Counted from the stretch's first letter, positions 34,719-44,559 are shown. The stretch is 64,000 nt of DNA from Streptomyces scopuliridis RB72 (GCF_000718095.1 NZ_JOEI01000018.1:310001-374000); one strand, 5' to 3'. The notes: generated by a model from the sequence alone, not told the origin. A program made the numbers and translations.

Positions 34719-37700
34719 CTTCCGGGACCACGACGACCTCCGCACGCCGCGCACCCGGCGACCTCGTCTCCGCCCGGGGCCGTGACTGGGTGGTCCAGCC
34801 CAGCCCCGCCGATGAAGCCGACGGCCTGGTGATCGCCCAGCCACTGGACGGCGACCGCGAATATCTCACCGCGCTCTTCCCGCACGAGATCAAGGACCCC
34901 GGCTTCGGCCCGCCCGAGGCCGTTCCCGGGGAGGTCGGCGACTTCGCGTCGGCCGGCCTCCTGCGCACCGCGCTGCGCATCGCGGCGACGCACGGCGCGG
35001 GCCCCTTCCGCAGCCTCGCCTCCATCTCCGTGCAGCCACGCCAGTATCAGCTCGTCCCGCTGATGATGGCGCTGCGCATGGACACCGTACGGCTGCTCAT
35101 CGGGGACGATGTCGGCATCGGCAAGACCGTCGAGGCGGCACTCATCGCCAAGGAACTCATCGAGCAGGGCTCGGCGCGCAACATGGCCGTGCTCTGCTCG
35201 CCGTCACTTGCCGAGCAGTGGCAGCGAGAACTGCGGGAGAAGTTCGGCATGGACGCCGTACTCGTCCTTCCCTCCACGGCGGCCCGCTTGGAGAAGACCA
35301 CAGAACAGGGTCAGTCGATCTTCGACCGTTACCCCTGCACCGTGGTCTCCACCGACTTCATCAAGCAGGAAGAACGCCGGGGCAATTTCAAGCGCACCTG
35401 CCCCGACATCCTGATCGTCGACGAGGCCCACAGCTGTGTCGGTACAGGCACCGGACACCAGCTGCGGTACGAGCTGCTCCGCGAACTCGCCGCGGACGCC
35501 GACCGGCACCTCGTCCTCGTCACCGCCACCCCGCACAGCGGTGACGTCCACGCCTTCGCCAAGCTCACCGGCCTGCTCGATCCGGCCCTCCAGAACCTCG
35601 ACCCCACCCTCCCCGCCCACCGTGACCGGCTCGCCCGCCACTTCGTCCAGCGCCGCCGCCGTGACATCAAGCGCTACCTCGACGAGGAGACCCCCTTTCC
35701 CCGCGCGCGCATGGTGCGCGAGACCCCGTACCACCTGGACAAGGAGTACGCGGGCTTCGTCACCGATGTCCTGACCTACGCCCGTGAACAGGTCCGCCGC
35801 CCCGACGGCGCCCACCAGCAGCGGATGACTTGGGTCTCCGTGCTCGCGCTGCTGCGCTGTGTGCTCTCGTCGCCCGCCGCCGCGGCCGAAACCCTCCGCG
35901 TCAGGGCGGGCGTCGCCACTGCCCACACCGACGCGGAGATCGAAAGCTTTCACCGTGCTGTTCTCGACCTCACCGACGACGAGTCCGTCGACGGCCAGGA
36001 CGGCGTCCCGGGATCGCTGCTCGACACCCCGGAGAACTCCGTCGGCGCCCGAAAACTGAAGTCGTTCGCCGCGCGCGCCGACCAGCTCTCAGGACCGGCA
36101 CACGACGCCAAACTCCGTACCCTCGTCGATGAGGTGAAAGGCCTGCTCGTCGACGGCTACGACCCGATCGTCTTCTGCCGCTACATCCCCACCGCCGAGT
36201 ACGTCGCCGGGCATCTCGCCAAAGCCCTGGGGCGCAGCGCCCACGTCGACGCGGTCACGGGCAAGCTCCACCCCGACGCCCGCCAGGCCCGTATCGACGA
36301 GCTCACGGCGAAGCACGGCAGGCATGTCCTGGTCGCCACCGACTGCCTCTCCGAAGGCGTCAACCTGCAGGACGACTTCGGCGCGATCCTCCACTACGAC
36401 CTGTCCTGGAACCCGACCCGCCACGAACAGCGTGAAGGCCGGGTCGACCGGTTCGGACAGGCCCGCGAGAATGTCCGGGCCGTCACCCTCTTCGACACCG
36501 ACACCGGGATCGACGGCCTTGTCCTGGACGTCCTCATCCGTAAACACCAGGCGATCGCCGAGCAGGTCGGCGTCGTCGTCCCCGTACCGGACGGCGGTGA
36601 GGGCGTCCTCAAGGCCCTCTCCAGCAGCCTCTTCCTCAGAGGCAAGGAAAACACCGAACAGCTCACCCTCGACATCGGCACCGAGGCGCTCTTCAGCCAG
36701 GCCAGGGAACGCCTCCACAAGGAGTGGGAGGACGCGGCCGACCGGGAGTCGAAGGTCCTCACCAAGTTCGCACAGAGCGGCCTGCGCCCCGAAGAGGTCC
36801 AGGCCGAGCTGAACGCCCTGCGACAGGCGCTCGGCGAGCCGGCGGACATCGCCGACTTCACCCGCGAGACCCTGAAGTCGCTGGGCTCCCCCGTACGCCC
36901 CGACCCGCACAGCACCGGCTTCACCGCTCCGGCGGGCCCATTGCCCCGGGGCCTGCGCCACGGCCTCGGGATCTACGAGGATCCCGACCAGGCCACCGGG
37001 CCGGGCGTCGCCCAGGCACCGGCCCGCGGCACGGCCAAGGGCAAGGCGAAGTCCAAGGCCAAGGCGGGGAAGGCGGTTGCCTCGAACGAGCTGGTCTTCC
37101 ACCAGGACCTCCCGGTTCCTGCCGGGCAACACGCCTTGTTCCGCACGGATCCCGCGGTACGGGCCGTCGCCCGCTACGTCCTCGACTCCGCCCTGGACCG
37201 GAGCCTCAGTGAGATCGACCGCCCCGCCCGGCGGCTCGGCGTCATCCGCACCGCCGCCGTCGACCACCGCGTCGTGCTCCTGCTGGTCCGCTACCGCTTC
37301 CACCTCACCCTGCCCCCCCGCCGCCGAGCGGACCGCACCCCGGTCAAGCCCCGCGAACTGGTCGCCGAGGACGCCCAGTTGCTCGCCTGGCGCACGACAA
37401 ATGACGGCACCCGGGAGTGGCTCACGGACGACGAAACGGCCGAACTGCTTCCGGCGAACCCCGACCGCAACACCATCCCCTCCATGCGCGACCAGCAGAT
37501 CAGCCGCGCCCTCGAAGAACTGGACGAGGTGAAGGGCGACTTGGCCTCCCACGGCCACGATCTCGCCCGCCGCCTGGAAGCGGCGCACCTCCGCGTCCGC
37601 GAGGCCGCCGGCGAACGCGGCAGAGCACGCGGCGCGGCAGCCGCGCGTGGCATCACAGCCGAGCCCGCCGGTGAACCCGACCTGCTCGGTGTGTACGTGT

Positions 37701-37729
37701 ACGTCAAGCGCCCCGGAGGCTCCAGGTGA
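34715..37729 (+). CDS. SNF2-type helicase, DrmD-like, defence operon gene 2
   Basis: 1004-aa SNF2-family ATPase. Motif I is D131-D-V-G-I-G-K-T138 and motif II D236-E-A-H239. The C-terminal helicase half has VATDCLSEGVNLQ, HYDLSWNPTRHEQREGRVDR and FGQ, typical of DrmD of class 1 DISARM and other HepA-like proteins. A flexible Lys/Ala stretch (near 770-795) precedes a C-terminal domain with no known fold; a coiled coil (EELDEVKGDLASHGHDLARR) follows near the end. It starts within the stop of gene 1 (ATGA) and ends in a GTGA overlap with the methyltransferase, so the three are coupled. No nuclease motif was found. Confidence 0.88.
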   Translation: MTSGTTTTSARRAPGDLVSARGRDWVVQPSPADEADGLVIAQPLDGDREYLTALFPHEIKDPGFGPPEAVPGEVGDFASAGLLRTALRIAATHGAGPFRSLASISVQPRQYQLVPLMMALRMDTVRLLIGDDVGIGKTVEAALIAKELIEQGSARNMAVLCSPSLAEQWQRELREKFGMDAVLVLPSTAARLEKTTEQGQSIFDRYPCTVVSTDFIKQEERRGNFKRTCPDILIVDEAHSCVGTGTGHQLRYELLRELAADADRHLVLVTATPHSGDVHAFAKLTGLLDPALQNLDPTLPAHRDRLARHFVQRRRRDIKRYLDEETPFPRARMVRETPYHLDKEYAGFVTDVLTYAREQVRRPDGAHQQRMTWVSVLALLRCVLSSPAAAAETLRVRAGVATAHTDAEIESFHRAVLDLTDDESVDGQDGVPGSLLDTPENSVGARKLKSFAARADQLSGPAHDAKLRTLVDEVKGLLVDGYDPIVFCRYIPTAEYVAGHLAKALGRSAHVDAVTGKLHPDARQARIDELTAKHGRHVLVATDCLSEGVNLQDDFGAILHYDLSWNPTRHEQREGRVDRFGQARENVRAVTLFDTDTGIDGLVLDVLIRKHQAIAEQVGVVVPVPDGGEGVLKALSSSLFLRGKENTEQLTLDIGTEALFSQARERLHKEWEDAADRESKVLTKFAQSGLRPEEVQAELNALRQALGEPADIADFTRETLKSLGSPVRPDPHSTGFTAPAGPLPRGLRHGLGIYEDPDQATGPGVAQAPARGTAKGKAKSKAKAGKAVASNELVFHQDLPVPAGQHALFRTDPAVRAVARYVLDSALDRSLSEIDRPARRLGVIRTAAVDHRVVLLLVRYRFHLTLPPRRRADRTPVKPRELVAEDAQLLAWRTTNDGTREWLTDDETAELLPANPDRNTIPSMRDQQISRALEELDEVKGDLASHGHDLARRLEAAHLRVREAAGERGRARGAAAARGITAEPAGEPDLLGVYVYVKRPGGSR

Positions 37730-40700
37730 CCGCACTCGCCCTCGACCACCTTCCGGCGAGCACAGCGGTGCGCGTGGAAGGGGCCCTGCTCTCCCGCGAA
37801 CTTCTCAACAAGATCGGTGGCACGGACCGTGAGCTCCCCGGCTCCACGCCCGCCGATTACGGCCTGCCACGCGGCGTCCGCGTCGAAGACGCCGCCAGCC
37901 GCAGGTGGGAATACCTCAAAGGGACCTACAGCTCCTTCCACGCACAGCTCGAAGAGCAGGGTGAGAACGTCGACCTGACGACGCTCACCTACCAGCAGTG
38001 GCTGAGCGTCCTTCTGGACGAACTGGGCTACACGGGCCGTACGGACATCCCGAAACGCCAGGGCGTCGATTTCGCCGGCCGGGACCCCAAGAGGTACTAC
38101 CGCGTCAGCCACCGCTGGCAGGACCACCTCCCCGTCCACCTGCTGGGCTGGGACACCGACCTCGACCGGGGCATCGGAACCCATCGCGCCCCCCAGTCGA
38201 TGGTCCAGGATCTCCTGAACGTCTCCGCCGAGCACCTGTGGGGACTGCTCTCCAACGGTCGGGTCCTGCGCGTGTTGCGCGACTCCACCACACTCGTCGG
38301 CTCCGCCTATGTCGAGTTCAATCTGGACGCCATCTTCGGCGGGGACCAGTTCGCGGACTTCCTCACGCTGTACGCGATGCTCCACTCCTCGCGCTTCGAA
38401 CTCGTCGCGAAGCCGGAGAAGAAACGACGCGGTGTCGCCGCCGTCGCCTCGGCGGAGGGCGCGGCAGAGGCCGGCGAACTCTCCGACGGACAACCGGCCG
38501 ACGGAGACGAAGGCACCCTCGACGACATCTTCCTCGCCGACGACATCGCGCCCCTCACCCCGGCGGACTGCCGCATCGAATGGTGGCGCACCTACTCCAT
38601 CGAGACCGGCATCCGCTCCCGGGACCGGCTGCGCGACCAGGTGAAGGACGCCCTGTCGATCCTCGGCACCGGATTCCTCCAGGCGAACCCGATCCTCGGC
38701 GAGGCCCTCACCCGTGGCGGCAAGGCCGCACTCGACGACTTCCACCACGAACTGCTGCGTCTGGCCTACCAGCTGGTGTTCCTCTTCGTGGCCGAGGACC
38801 GCGAAGCACTGCTGCTCCAGCCCGGGGCGAACGCCTCCAAGGCGGAAACGCAGAGACTGGAACGGGCCCGCGCCCGCTACGCCCGCTACTTCTCCACGGC
38901 CAGGCTGCGCCGTATCGCCGTCAGAAGGAGCGGCGACCACCACACCGACCTGTGGGACGGTCTGTGCGTCGTGCTGGAAGCCCTCGGCAGGATCGGTGGC
39001 GAAGAGAATTTGGCCCTTCCCGAACTCGGCGGGCTGTACTTCCGCGCCGCCGACGACGAGAAGCAGATCACCTGGCTCCCGGGCAGAAGCGAGCCGCTGC
39101 GCACGGCGAAGCTCCCCAACGAGCACCTGCTCCAGGCAGTCCGGCTGCTGTCCCAGGTCTCCGACAAGCAGGGCCGCGTGACCCGTGTCGACTACCGGCA
39201 CCTGGATGCCGACGAGCTCGGCAGCGTCTACGAGTCCCTGCTGGAGCTCATCCCACGCCACAACCCGCAGAAACTGGAGTTCTGGCTCCAGGACCTGGTG
39301 GCGGGCAACCAGCGGAAGACCACCGGCTCGTACTACACCCCTAAGGTGCTTATCGAGAAGCTCCTCGACAACGCTCTGGACCCGGTGATCGAGCGCTACG
39401 CGAAATCCGGCATCCCGAAAGATCTTCTCAAGATCCGCTTCGTCGACCCCTCCTGTGGCTCGGGCCACGTCCTGGTCGCGGCGGCCCGCCGCATCGCCCT
39501 GCGCTACGCCCAGCTCGCGGCGGACGGTGAACACGAGCCCGCGCCGGAACGGGTGCGCGAGGCGATGGGCAAGGTCGTGAAGTCCTGTGTCCACGGTGTC
39601 GACATCAACCCGCTGGCGACGGAGATCGCCAAGGTGTCGCTGTGGATGGAGTCCCTCAACCCGGGGGAACCGCTGGCCTACCTGGACGACCGGATCAAGG
39701 TCGGCAACGCGCTGCTGGGGACGACGCCGCTGCTCCTGGAGGCGGGAATCCCGCAGAAGGCGTTCAGCAAGTTGGAGGGCGACGAACAGAAGACGGTCAA
39801 GGACGCCCGGGACCGTAACGCCAGGGAACTGAGGGGCGTGGAGGTGTGGGTCCAGACCCAGATGGGCGAGCCCGCGACCCTGACGAGTACGGCGAAGGTG
39901 CGCGTCGCGGCTGAGGAGGCGGCAAGCGCGCCGATCGACGGCACGGGGCTCGCGGCGATACGTGAACTGGCGAGGAGGCACCGTGAGTTCGAGGCGAACG
40001 ACGAACTTAAGCGGCTGAAGAAGGTCGCGGACGCGTGGTGCGCGGCGTTCATCTGGCCGAAGAGGGAGGACGCGCCGGTCCCCATCACGACGGCGACGCT
40101 GAAGAAGCTGGAGAAGGACGAGGAACTGCCGGGCATCCCGAAGCCGAGACCGAAGATGGGCGAGGAACCGGTCCCGGAGACGGAGGAGGAGCGGGAGTGG
40201 CGAGAAGACGCGGGGGAGCGGGAGCTGCGCGACATCGTCTCCCGTAACCGCTTCTTCCACTGGCACCTGGAATTCCCCCGTATCTTCCGCGTCGAGGACC
40301 GTGACGCGGCGGACGCGAACGCGGCGACGGGGTGGCAGGGCGGCTTCGACTGCGTACTGGGGAACCCGCCGTGGGAGCGGGTGAAGATCCAGAAAAAGGA
40401 GTGGTTCGCCGCGCAGAACCCGTACGTGGCGGATGCGGAGACCGCGAACGAGCGCGAGCGCCGGATCGGCGATCTACTGAAGACGGTGGACGAGCACGGC
40501 CAGCCGATCGAGGCGGACCGGAAGCTGCACCGGGCGTACCTGACGGCGCAGCGGGAGTCCAAGGGCACGACGAACATGCTCAGGGACTCGGACATCTTCC
40601 CGTTGACGGGGAAGGGCGACGTGAATACGTACGCGGTGTTCGCGGAGAAGGCGCGGACGCTGCTGTCGCCGAAGGGCATGGCGGGGCTGGTGCTGCCTAC

Positions 40701-42240
40701 TGGGATTGCGACGGACAAGACGACGTCGGGATTCTTCTCGGACCTGGTGGAGCAGCGTCAGTTGGCGACGGTGTTGGATCTGGAGAACGAGGAGAAGCTT
40801 TTCGCAGATGTCCACAACCAGTACCGGTTCTGTCTATTCACGTTCGTCGGCCCCGCTGGCAAGCACGAGCTCGTCCGCCTGGCGTTCCGGGCCCGGCGAC
40901 CGGACCAGTTGGATGCCCGTGAGTTCACTTTGGACGCGGAGGGGTTCCGGCGGATCAACCCGAACACGCGGACTGCTCCGGTGTGTGAGAGCCCGGCGCA
41001 CTTGCGGGTGCTTCAAAGGATTCATGAGCGTGTGCCGCTCCTCTGGCGCAGAGAGCCGGGAGAACCCGAAGTCAACGACTGGGAACTGGGCCCGTTCCTT
41101 CGCATGCTGGACATGGCGACTGCTTCTAAGCTGTTCCGTTCGGCTGACCACCTTCGGAAAGACGATTGGGTCAGTACCGGCACCGTCTTCATGAAAGGCG
41201 ACGAGCGGTATCTGCCACTCTACGAAGGGAAGTTTGCGCATCATTTCGACGGCCGTTTCGCTACCTATGAGGACGCGACCCAGGCCCAGATCAACAAGGG
41301 CACTCTGCCCCGGTTGGACCCTGAAGCTCACCAAGATCCGACGGCACTCCCGCTACCTCGGCATTGGGTGCATGAGGCTGAGGTAGACGCACGACTGGCG
41401 GAAGATCTGCCGAAGCAACGTGAGGAGTGGCCGCATGATTGGTTGCTCGGTTGGCGTGATATCTGCCGAGCGTCTGACCAGCGGACAGTTATTGCATCCG
41501 TTCTGCCTCGGACTGCTGTGGGGCACACAGAGCCGCTCTTCATGCCCACCAGCTTGGCAATGCCGATGGACGCATTTCTTGCCAACCTGTCGGCCTCCGT
41601 CCTGGACTTCGCGGCTCGACAGAAGGTCCAAGGGGCGCATCTCACATACACCTACCTGGAGCAGCTACCAGTCCTCGCTCCGGACACGTACGCCAAACCC
41701 GTTGTTTGGCTCGGCGGCGAGTCACCCGAGGGATGGCTCCGCTCCCGTGTCCTCGAACTGACCTATACCTCGTACGAGATGGCTCCCTGGGCCGAATACC
41801 TCAACGACGAGGGCGCCCCCTTCGTCTGGGACGAAGAGCGCCGTTTCCTCATGCGCGCCGAGCTGGATGCTGCGTACTTCCACCTCTACGGCATCGAGCG
41901 CAAAGACGTTGACCTCGTCCTGGACAGCTTCCGTGCCTTCCGTAATAAGAAGCCCGAGCTCTTCCAGCGGACCAAGGGCGCTATAACCCGCATCTATGAG
42001 GACATGGCGTCCGGTACCCCCTACGCCACGCCCCTCACCCCACCCCCCGGCAATGGCCCCCGCCACGCCCCCGGCGTAAGCCCGCTGACCCGCACGTCGC
42101 GACCCAAGCCCAAGCCGCCCGTTACCACCCCGGCAGTGCGGCCCCAGCGCCAGTCGCCGCAACGCGAGGGGCTTCCTCAGAGCGGACTCTTCGGGCGCGG
42201 AGAGATCGAGGGTGAGGTTCAGCTCGACCTCTTCGACTGA
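37726..42240 (+). CDS. Eco57I/PglX-type adenine DNA methyltransferase, operon gene 3
   Basis: 1504-aa class I N6-adenine methyltransferase. SAM motif I is D574-P-S-C-G-S-G580 and the catalytic motif IV is N880-P-P-W883. The ~570 residues before it carry the DFHHELLRLAYQLVFLFVAEDRE helix found in PglX/DrmMI-type enzymes; no clear nuclease motif is visible, so restriction by this protein alone is not supported. From about 40780 to 41700 (residues ~1020-1325) codons become less G/C-ending: 41401-41520 is about 57% GC by hand count against 73% for 39481-39600. That stretch is where target recognition is expected, suggesting domain exchange. The methylase would mark self DNA. Confidence 0.88.
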   Translation: MTALALDHLPASTAVRVEGALLSRELLNKIGGTDRELPGSTPADYGLPRGVRVEDAASRRWEYLKGTYSSFHAQLEEQGENVDLTTLTYQQWLSVLLDELGYTGRTDIPKRQGVDFAGRDPKRYYRVSHRWQDHLPVHLLGWDTDLDRGIGTHRAPQSMVQDLLNVSAEHLWGLLSNGRVLRVLRDSTTLVGSAYVEFNLDAIFGGDQFADFLTLYAMLHSSRFELVAKPEKKRRGVAAVASAEGAAEAGELSDGQPADGDEGTLDDIFLADDIAPLTPADCRIEWWRTYSIETGIRSRDRLRDQVKDALSILGTGFLQANPILGEALTRGGKAALDDFHHELLRLAYQLVFLFVAEDREALLLQPGANASKAETQRLERARARYARYFSTARLRRIAVRRSGDHHTDLWDGLCVVLEALGRIGGEENLALPELGGLYFRAADDEKQITWLPGRSEPLRTAKLPNEHLLQAVRLLSQVSDKQGRVTRVDYRHLDADELGSVYESLLELIPRHNPQKLEFWLQDLVAGNQRKTTGSYYTPKVLIEKLLDNALDPVIERYAKSGIPKDLLKIRFVDPSCGSGHVLVAAARRIALRYAQLAADGEHEPAPERVREAMGKVVKSCVHGVDINPLATEIAKVSLWMESLNPGEPLAYLDDRIKVGNALLGTTPLLLEAGIPQKAFSKLEGDEQKTVKDARDRNARELRGVEVWVQTQMGEPATLTSTAKVRVAAEEAASAPIDGTGLAAIRELARRHREFEANDELKRLKKVADAWCAAFIWPKREDAPVPITTATLKKLEKDEELPGIPKPRPKMGEEPVPETEEEREWREDAGERELRDIVSRNRFFHWHLEFPRIFRVEDRDAADANAATGWQGGFDCVLGNPPWERVKIQKKEWFAAQNPYVADAETANERERRIGDLLKTVDEHGQPIEADRKLHRAYLTAQRESKGTTNMLRDSDIFPLTGKGDVNTYAVFAEKARTLLSPKGMAGLVLPTGIATDKTTSGFFSDLVEQRQLATVLDLENEEKLFADVHNQYRFCLFTFVGPAGKHELVRLAFRARRPDQLDAREFTLDAEGFRRINPNTRTAPVCESPAHLRVLQRIHERVPLLWRREPGEPEVNDWELGPFLRMLDMATASKLFRSADHLRKDDWVSTGTVFMKGDERYLPLYEGKFAHHFDGRFATYEDATQAQINKGTLPRLDPEAHQDPTALPLPRHWVHEAEVDARLAEDLPKQREEWPHDWLLGWRDICRASDQRTVIASVLPRTAVGHTEPLFMPTSLAMPMDAFLANLSASVLDFAARQKVQGAHLTYTYLEQLPVLAPDTYAKPVVWLGGESPEGWLRSRVLELTYTSYEMAPWAEYLNDEGAPFVWDEERRFLMRAELDAAYFHLYGIERKDVDLVLDSFRAFRNKKPELFQRTKGAITRIYEDMASGTPYATPLTPPPGNGPRHAPGVSPLTRTSRPKPKPPVTTPAVRPQRQSPQREGLPQSGLFGRGEIEGEVQLDLFD

Positions 42241-42306
42241 CACGGCAATGCATGGTGGCCGTTCACCCGAGCACAACAGGTGGACGGCCGCCGCGCGTGG
42301 TCGGCC

Positions 42307-42528
42307 TCAGAGTTCGCCGGCGACCACGCCCGTACGGAACGCGATCCATTCCGAAGCGGTGAAGCGCAGCGGTTCGCTCCTCGGGTTCTTGGAGTCGCGT
42401 ATCGCCCTACCGCCGTTCGGGAGTTCTGCGATCTCGACGCAGTCGTGCTCCGCACCGCTGGCAGAGGACTTGCGCCAAGAGGCGGCGGAGAGGTCGTAGG
42501 CGTACAGCTCGGCCTTCGGATCGGTCAC
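42307..42528 (-). CDS. DUF397 domain protein
   Basis: 73-aa protein of the DUF397 family: WRKSSASGAEHDCVEIAELPNGGRAIRDSKNPRSEPLRFTASEWIAF contains the family core. Such genes in Streptomyces almost always follow an XRE regulator, and this one overlaps it by 4 nt. DUF397 proteins can act as partners or antagonists of the XRE protein. Confidence 0.92.
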   Translation of the reverse strand: MTDPKAELYAYDLSAASWRKSSASGAEHDCVEIAELPNGGRAIRDSKNPRSEPLRFTASEWIAFRTGVVAGEL

Positions 42529-43391
42529 TTTCTCTGGCCTTCTTCCATCTCGGCGATCCGTGCGAGCGAATCCTCCACCGAGAGCGCCGTAGCGCGGATG
42601 CGTTCGAAGGCTTTCGTGAAGGGCGCCGCGTCATCCCCCTCAACGTATGCCGCGCCGCCGACGTTTTCCAAGAGCACTACAGATGGCATGCGTGCAGGGA
42701 AAGTTGTGAGGCTGAAGCCGCCGAGGACGCCCGGATGCGAGGTGCAGTCCAGCGGCATCAGTTGAACGGTGACGTTGGGCATCCCTGCGGTGTCGAGTAG
42801 ACGCCGCAACTGGTCACGCATGGTGTCGGGTCGTACCGCGAACCGCTGGTGAAGCGCCGCTTCATGGATGATCGCCCAGTATTCCAGCGGCGCACCGGGG
42901 CGTGTGAGGACCGACTGGCGGGCCAACCGGACCTCCGCCAGCGCGGCAACTTCTTCCGGAGTGCGGAACGTTGTGATGCCCGCGATGTTCTCGCGAGCGT
43001 ATGCGGCAGTTTGTAGTAGGCCCGGGATCACCAAGGGTGACCACGCAGAGATGGTCTCGGCGTCCGATTCGAGAGAGATGTAGTCCGCGTAGGACGGCGA
43101 GACGATCCCGCTGTACGTCTGCCGCCAGCCCTTCTTTCCGGCGTCTTTGGCCAGGTTGTCCAGTGCTGTGTAGACCTCTTGGTCGGACACCCCGTACACC
43201 TTGAGCAGGGCGGCGAGGTCATTGGGGCGGATGGCCAGTGCCGCGTTTTCGATCTTCGACATTTTCGGGGCCTTCCAGCCCATGGCCCCAGCGGCGTCGT
43301 CAAGTGTCAGACCGGCGTCATTACGAAGCCTGCGCAGGGTCGATCCCAGACGTCTGCGTCGGATGGTCGGAACGAGCGGAGAGTTGGGCAT
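42525..43391 (-). CDS. XRE-family regulator with DUF5753
   Basis: 288-aa transcriptional regulator. Residues ~12-65 hold an XRE HTH (LGSTLRRLRNDAGLTLDDAAGAMGWKAPKMSKIENA). The rest is the DUF5753 domain (SPLVIPGLLQTAAYARE, EAALHQRFAVRP, SVVLLENVGGAAYVEGDD) seen in Streptomyces regulators, probably a ligand-binding region. The start is ATG 43391; a longer frame upstream has no ribosome site. It is translationally coupled to DUF397. Regulation of the neighbouring HATPase gene or of the island is possible but not shown. Confidence 0.9.
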   Translation of the reverse strand: MPNSPLVPTIRRRRLGSTLRRLRNDAGLTLDDAAGAMGWKAPKMSKIENAALAIRPNDLAALLKVYGVSDQEVYTALDNLAKDAGKKGWRQTYSGIVSPSYADYISLESDAETISAWSPLVIPGLLQTAAYARENIAGITTFRTPEEVAALAEVRLARQSVLTRPGAPLEYWAIIHEAALHQRFAVRPDTMRDQLRRLLDTAGMPNVTVQLMPLDCTSHPGVLGGFSLTTFPARMPSVVLLENVGGAAYVEGDDAAPFTKAFERIRATALSVEDSLARIAEMEEGQRK

Positions 43392-43580
43392 GCCCGAAGT
43401 TTGGCACTGGATATCGGTGGGGGGCCGCCAACTTCCCAAGCTCGCCACTCGATCGGGTGGAAAGGTTGCAATGGGTTATGGAAAGGATGCACCCTCTCTT
43501 TGGTCGCTCAGAGCGCTCGGGCGGCATCAGCGTGTTACCTCGCTCGGCGCCACAACGCGCCGCCTACGGCTGGAGGCTCC

Positions 43581-44045
43581 ATGAACCTCAACCCGCCCCA
43601 CACCTTCACCCCCATCCCCACCGCCGCCCTCGGCCACTACCTCACCCCCGTTCCCGCCGGCTTTTCCCTTCACCTGTCCGCCTCCCCGCGCAACCTCCGC
43701 GCCGTACGCGGGCTCACGGAGGCGACGCTTCTCAAGGCGGGCGTCAGCCCCAACGGCGTCGACTGTGCCCAACTCGTCCTCGCTGAGCTCTACAGCAACG
43801 CCGTCCACGCCTGCGGCGACTACGTGCCGCTCGTCGCCGAGGTGGAGGTGGGCATGGCGGGGGTCTGGGTCAGGCTGCACGACCCGGATCGGAGTCGTAT
43901 GCCCTGGCGTGCGGACGTTCCTCTGGATGACCCGGAGGCCGAGTCGGGGCGCGGGCTCCGGATCGTGGATGTGCTCGCGCCTGGTTGGGAGGTGCTGCCC
44001 ACCCCCATTGGCAAACAGGTCCGCTGCCTGCTGCCGCTTGACTGA
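43581..44045 (+). CDS. ATP-binding protein (HATPase_c, anti-sigma-like)
   Basis: 154-aa GHKL-fold protein of the RsbW/SpoIIAB-like type. The N box is AQLVLAELYSNAVHAC, followed by DPDRSRMPW, and the G box is ESGRGLRIVD. No kinase histidine domain is present. GGAGG lies just before ATG 43581. In Streptomyces this class often sits next to XRE/DUF397 pairs, as here (divergent, 189-nt gap). It probably binds an anti-anti-sigma or regulator protein. Confidence 0.9.
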   Translation: MNLNPPHTFTPIPTAALGHYLTPVPAGFSLHLSASPRNLRAVRGLTEATLLKAGVSPNGVDCAQLVLAELYSNAVHACGDYVPLVAEVEVGMAGVWVRLHDPDRSRMPWRADVPLDDPEAESGRGLRIVDVLAPGWEVLPTPIGKQVRCLLPLD

Positions 44046-44192
44046 TTCCGGCCCCCAACTGCCCGCAGTCTCGTCCCAATTGCCGCATCGACGTGCGATT
44101 TCGTCGATTGTCAGTCCCCCGGAGTAGTCTCCTGTTCACGCGGTGTTGACGTTGAACGGGCCGCGCCGTTCCGAGCGTTGGGGAGATGGTGG

Positions 44193-44468
44193 ATGGTCGG
44201 GCGCGAGTTGTCGCCGGCGGATCACCAGGACAAAGAGATCCGGGCGGTCCTCAAGGGGCTCGTCGCTGCCGGTTGGTCGCTCCGTAAGGAAGGGCACTGG
44301 GGGCGTCTCTACTGCCCCTGTGCCGAGGGGGGCTGCCTCACCATCCCCATTCCGGGCACGGCGCAGAATCCGGGGCGCGCGGCGCGCAGGCTCGCGCGCC
44401 GCGCCACGCTGTGCCCGCTCCCCGAAGGGGACCCGCGCCGTGCCCCGGGAGGCGGTGTTGTCGTTTGA
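44193..44468 (+). CDS. small HicA-like protein, 91 aa
   Basis: Short protein with DKEIRAVLKGLVAAGWSLRKEGHWGRLYCPC, then a Cys-rich turn (GGCLTIPIPGTAQNPGRAARRLARR). The G-W-x-x-R-K-E-G-H core resembles the HicA dsRBD-like fold, in which a His is catalytic. The two or three Cys residues could bind zinc. Start ATG 44193 follows GGGGAG. It is followed by an HTH gene in the same direction with a 91-nt gap. A toxin role is suggested by fold and pairing, not proven. Confidence 0.65.
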   Translation: MVGRELSPADHQDKEIRAVLKGLVAAGWSLRKEGHWGRLYCPCAEGGCLTIPIPGTAQNPGRAARRLARRATLCPLPEGDPRRAPGGGVVV

Positions 44469-44472
44469 CAAC
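44457..44472 (+). promoter_or_regulatory. dyad at the end of the HicA-like gene
   Basis: GTTGTC (44457-44462) and GACAAC (44467-44472) are perfect inverted arms with a 4-nt spacer, spanning the TGA stop. It could be an operator for the downstream HTH gene. Confidence 0.3.
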
Positions 44473-44559
44473 GCGTTGATGGAGGGTAATTCTGCCTTGG
44501 GGGACTGCGAACCCCGGCGCGGAGGCTTGTGAAGGCACGAACAAGGGGGCGAAGGCGCG

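Noticed and set aside
37291..40266. 991-codon minus-strand open frame
   Set aside because: It is antisense to the methyltransferase and has no recognisable motif, so I treat it as a shadow.
29400..42240. BREX system
   Set aside because: The methylase resembles PglX, but no PglZ, BrxC or BrxA/B gene is present.
42307..43391. XRE/DUF397 pair as a toxin-antitoxin module
   Set aside because: This pairing is a common Streptomyces regulator unit, and no toxin motif is seen.
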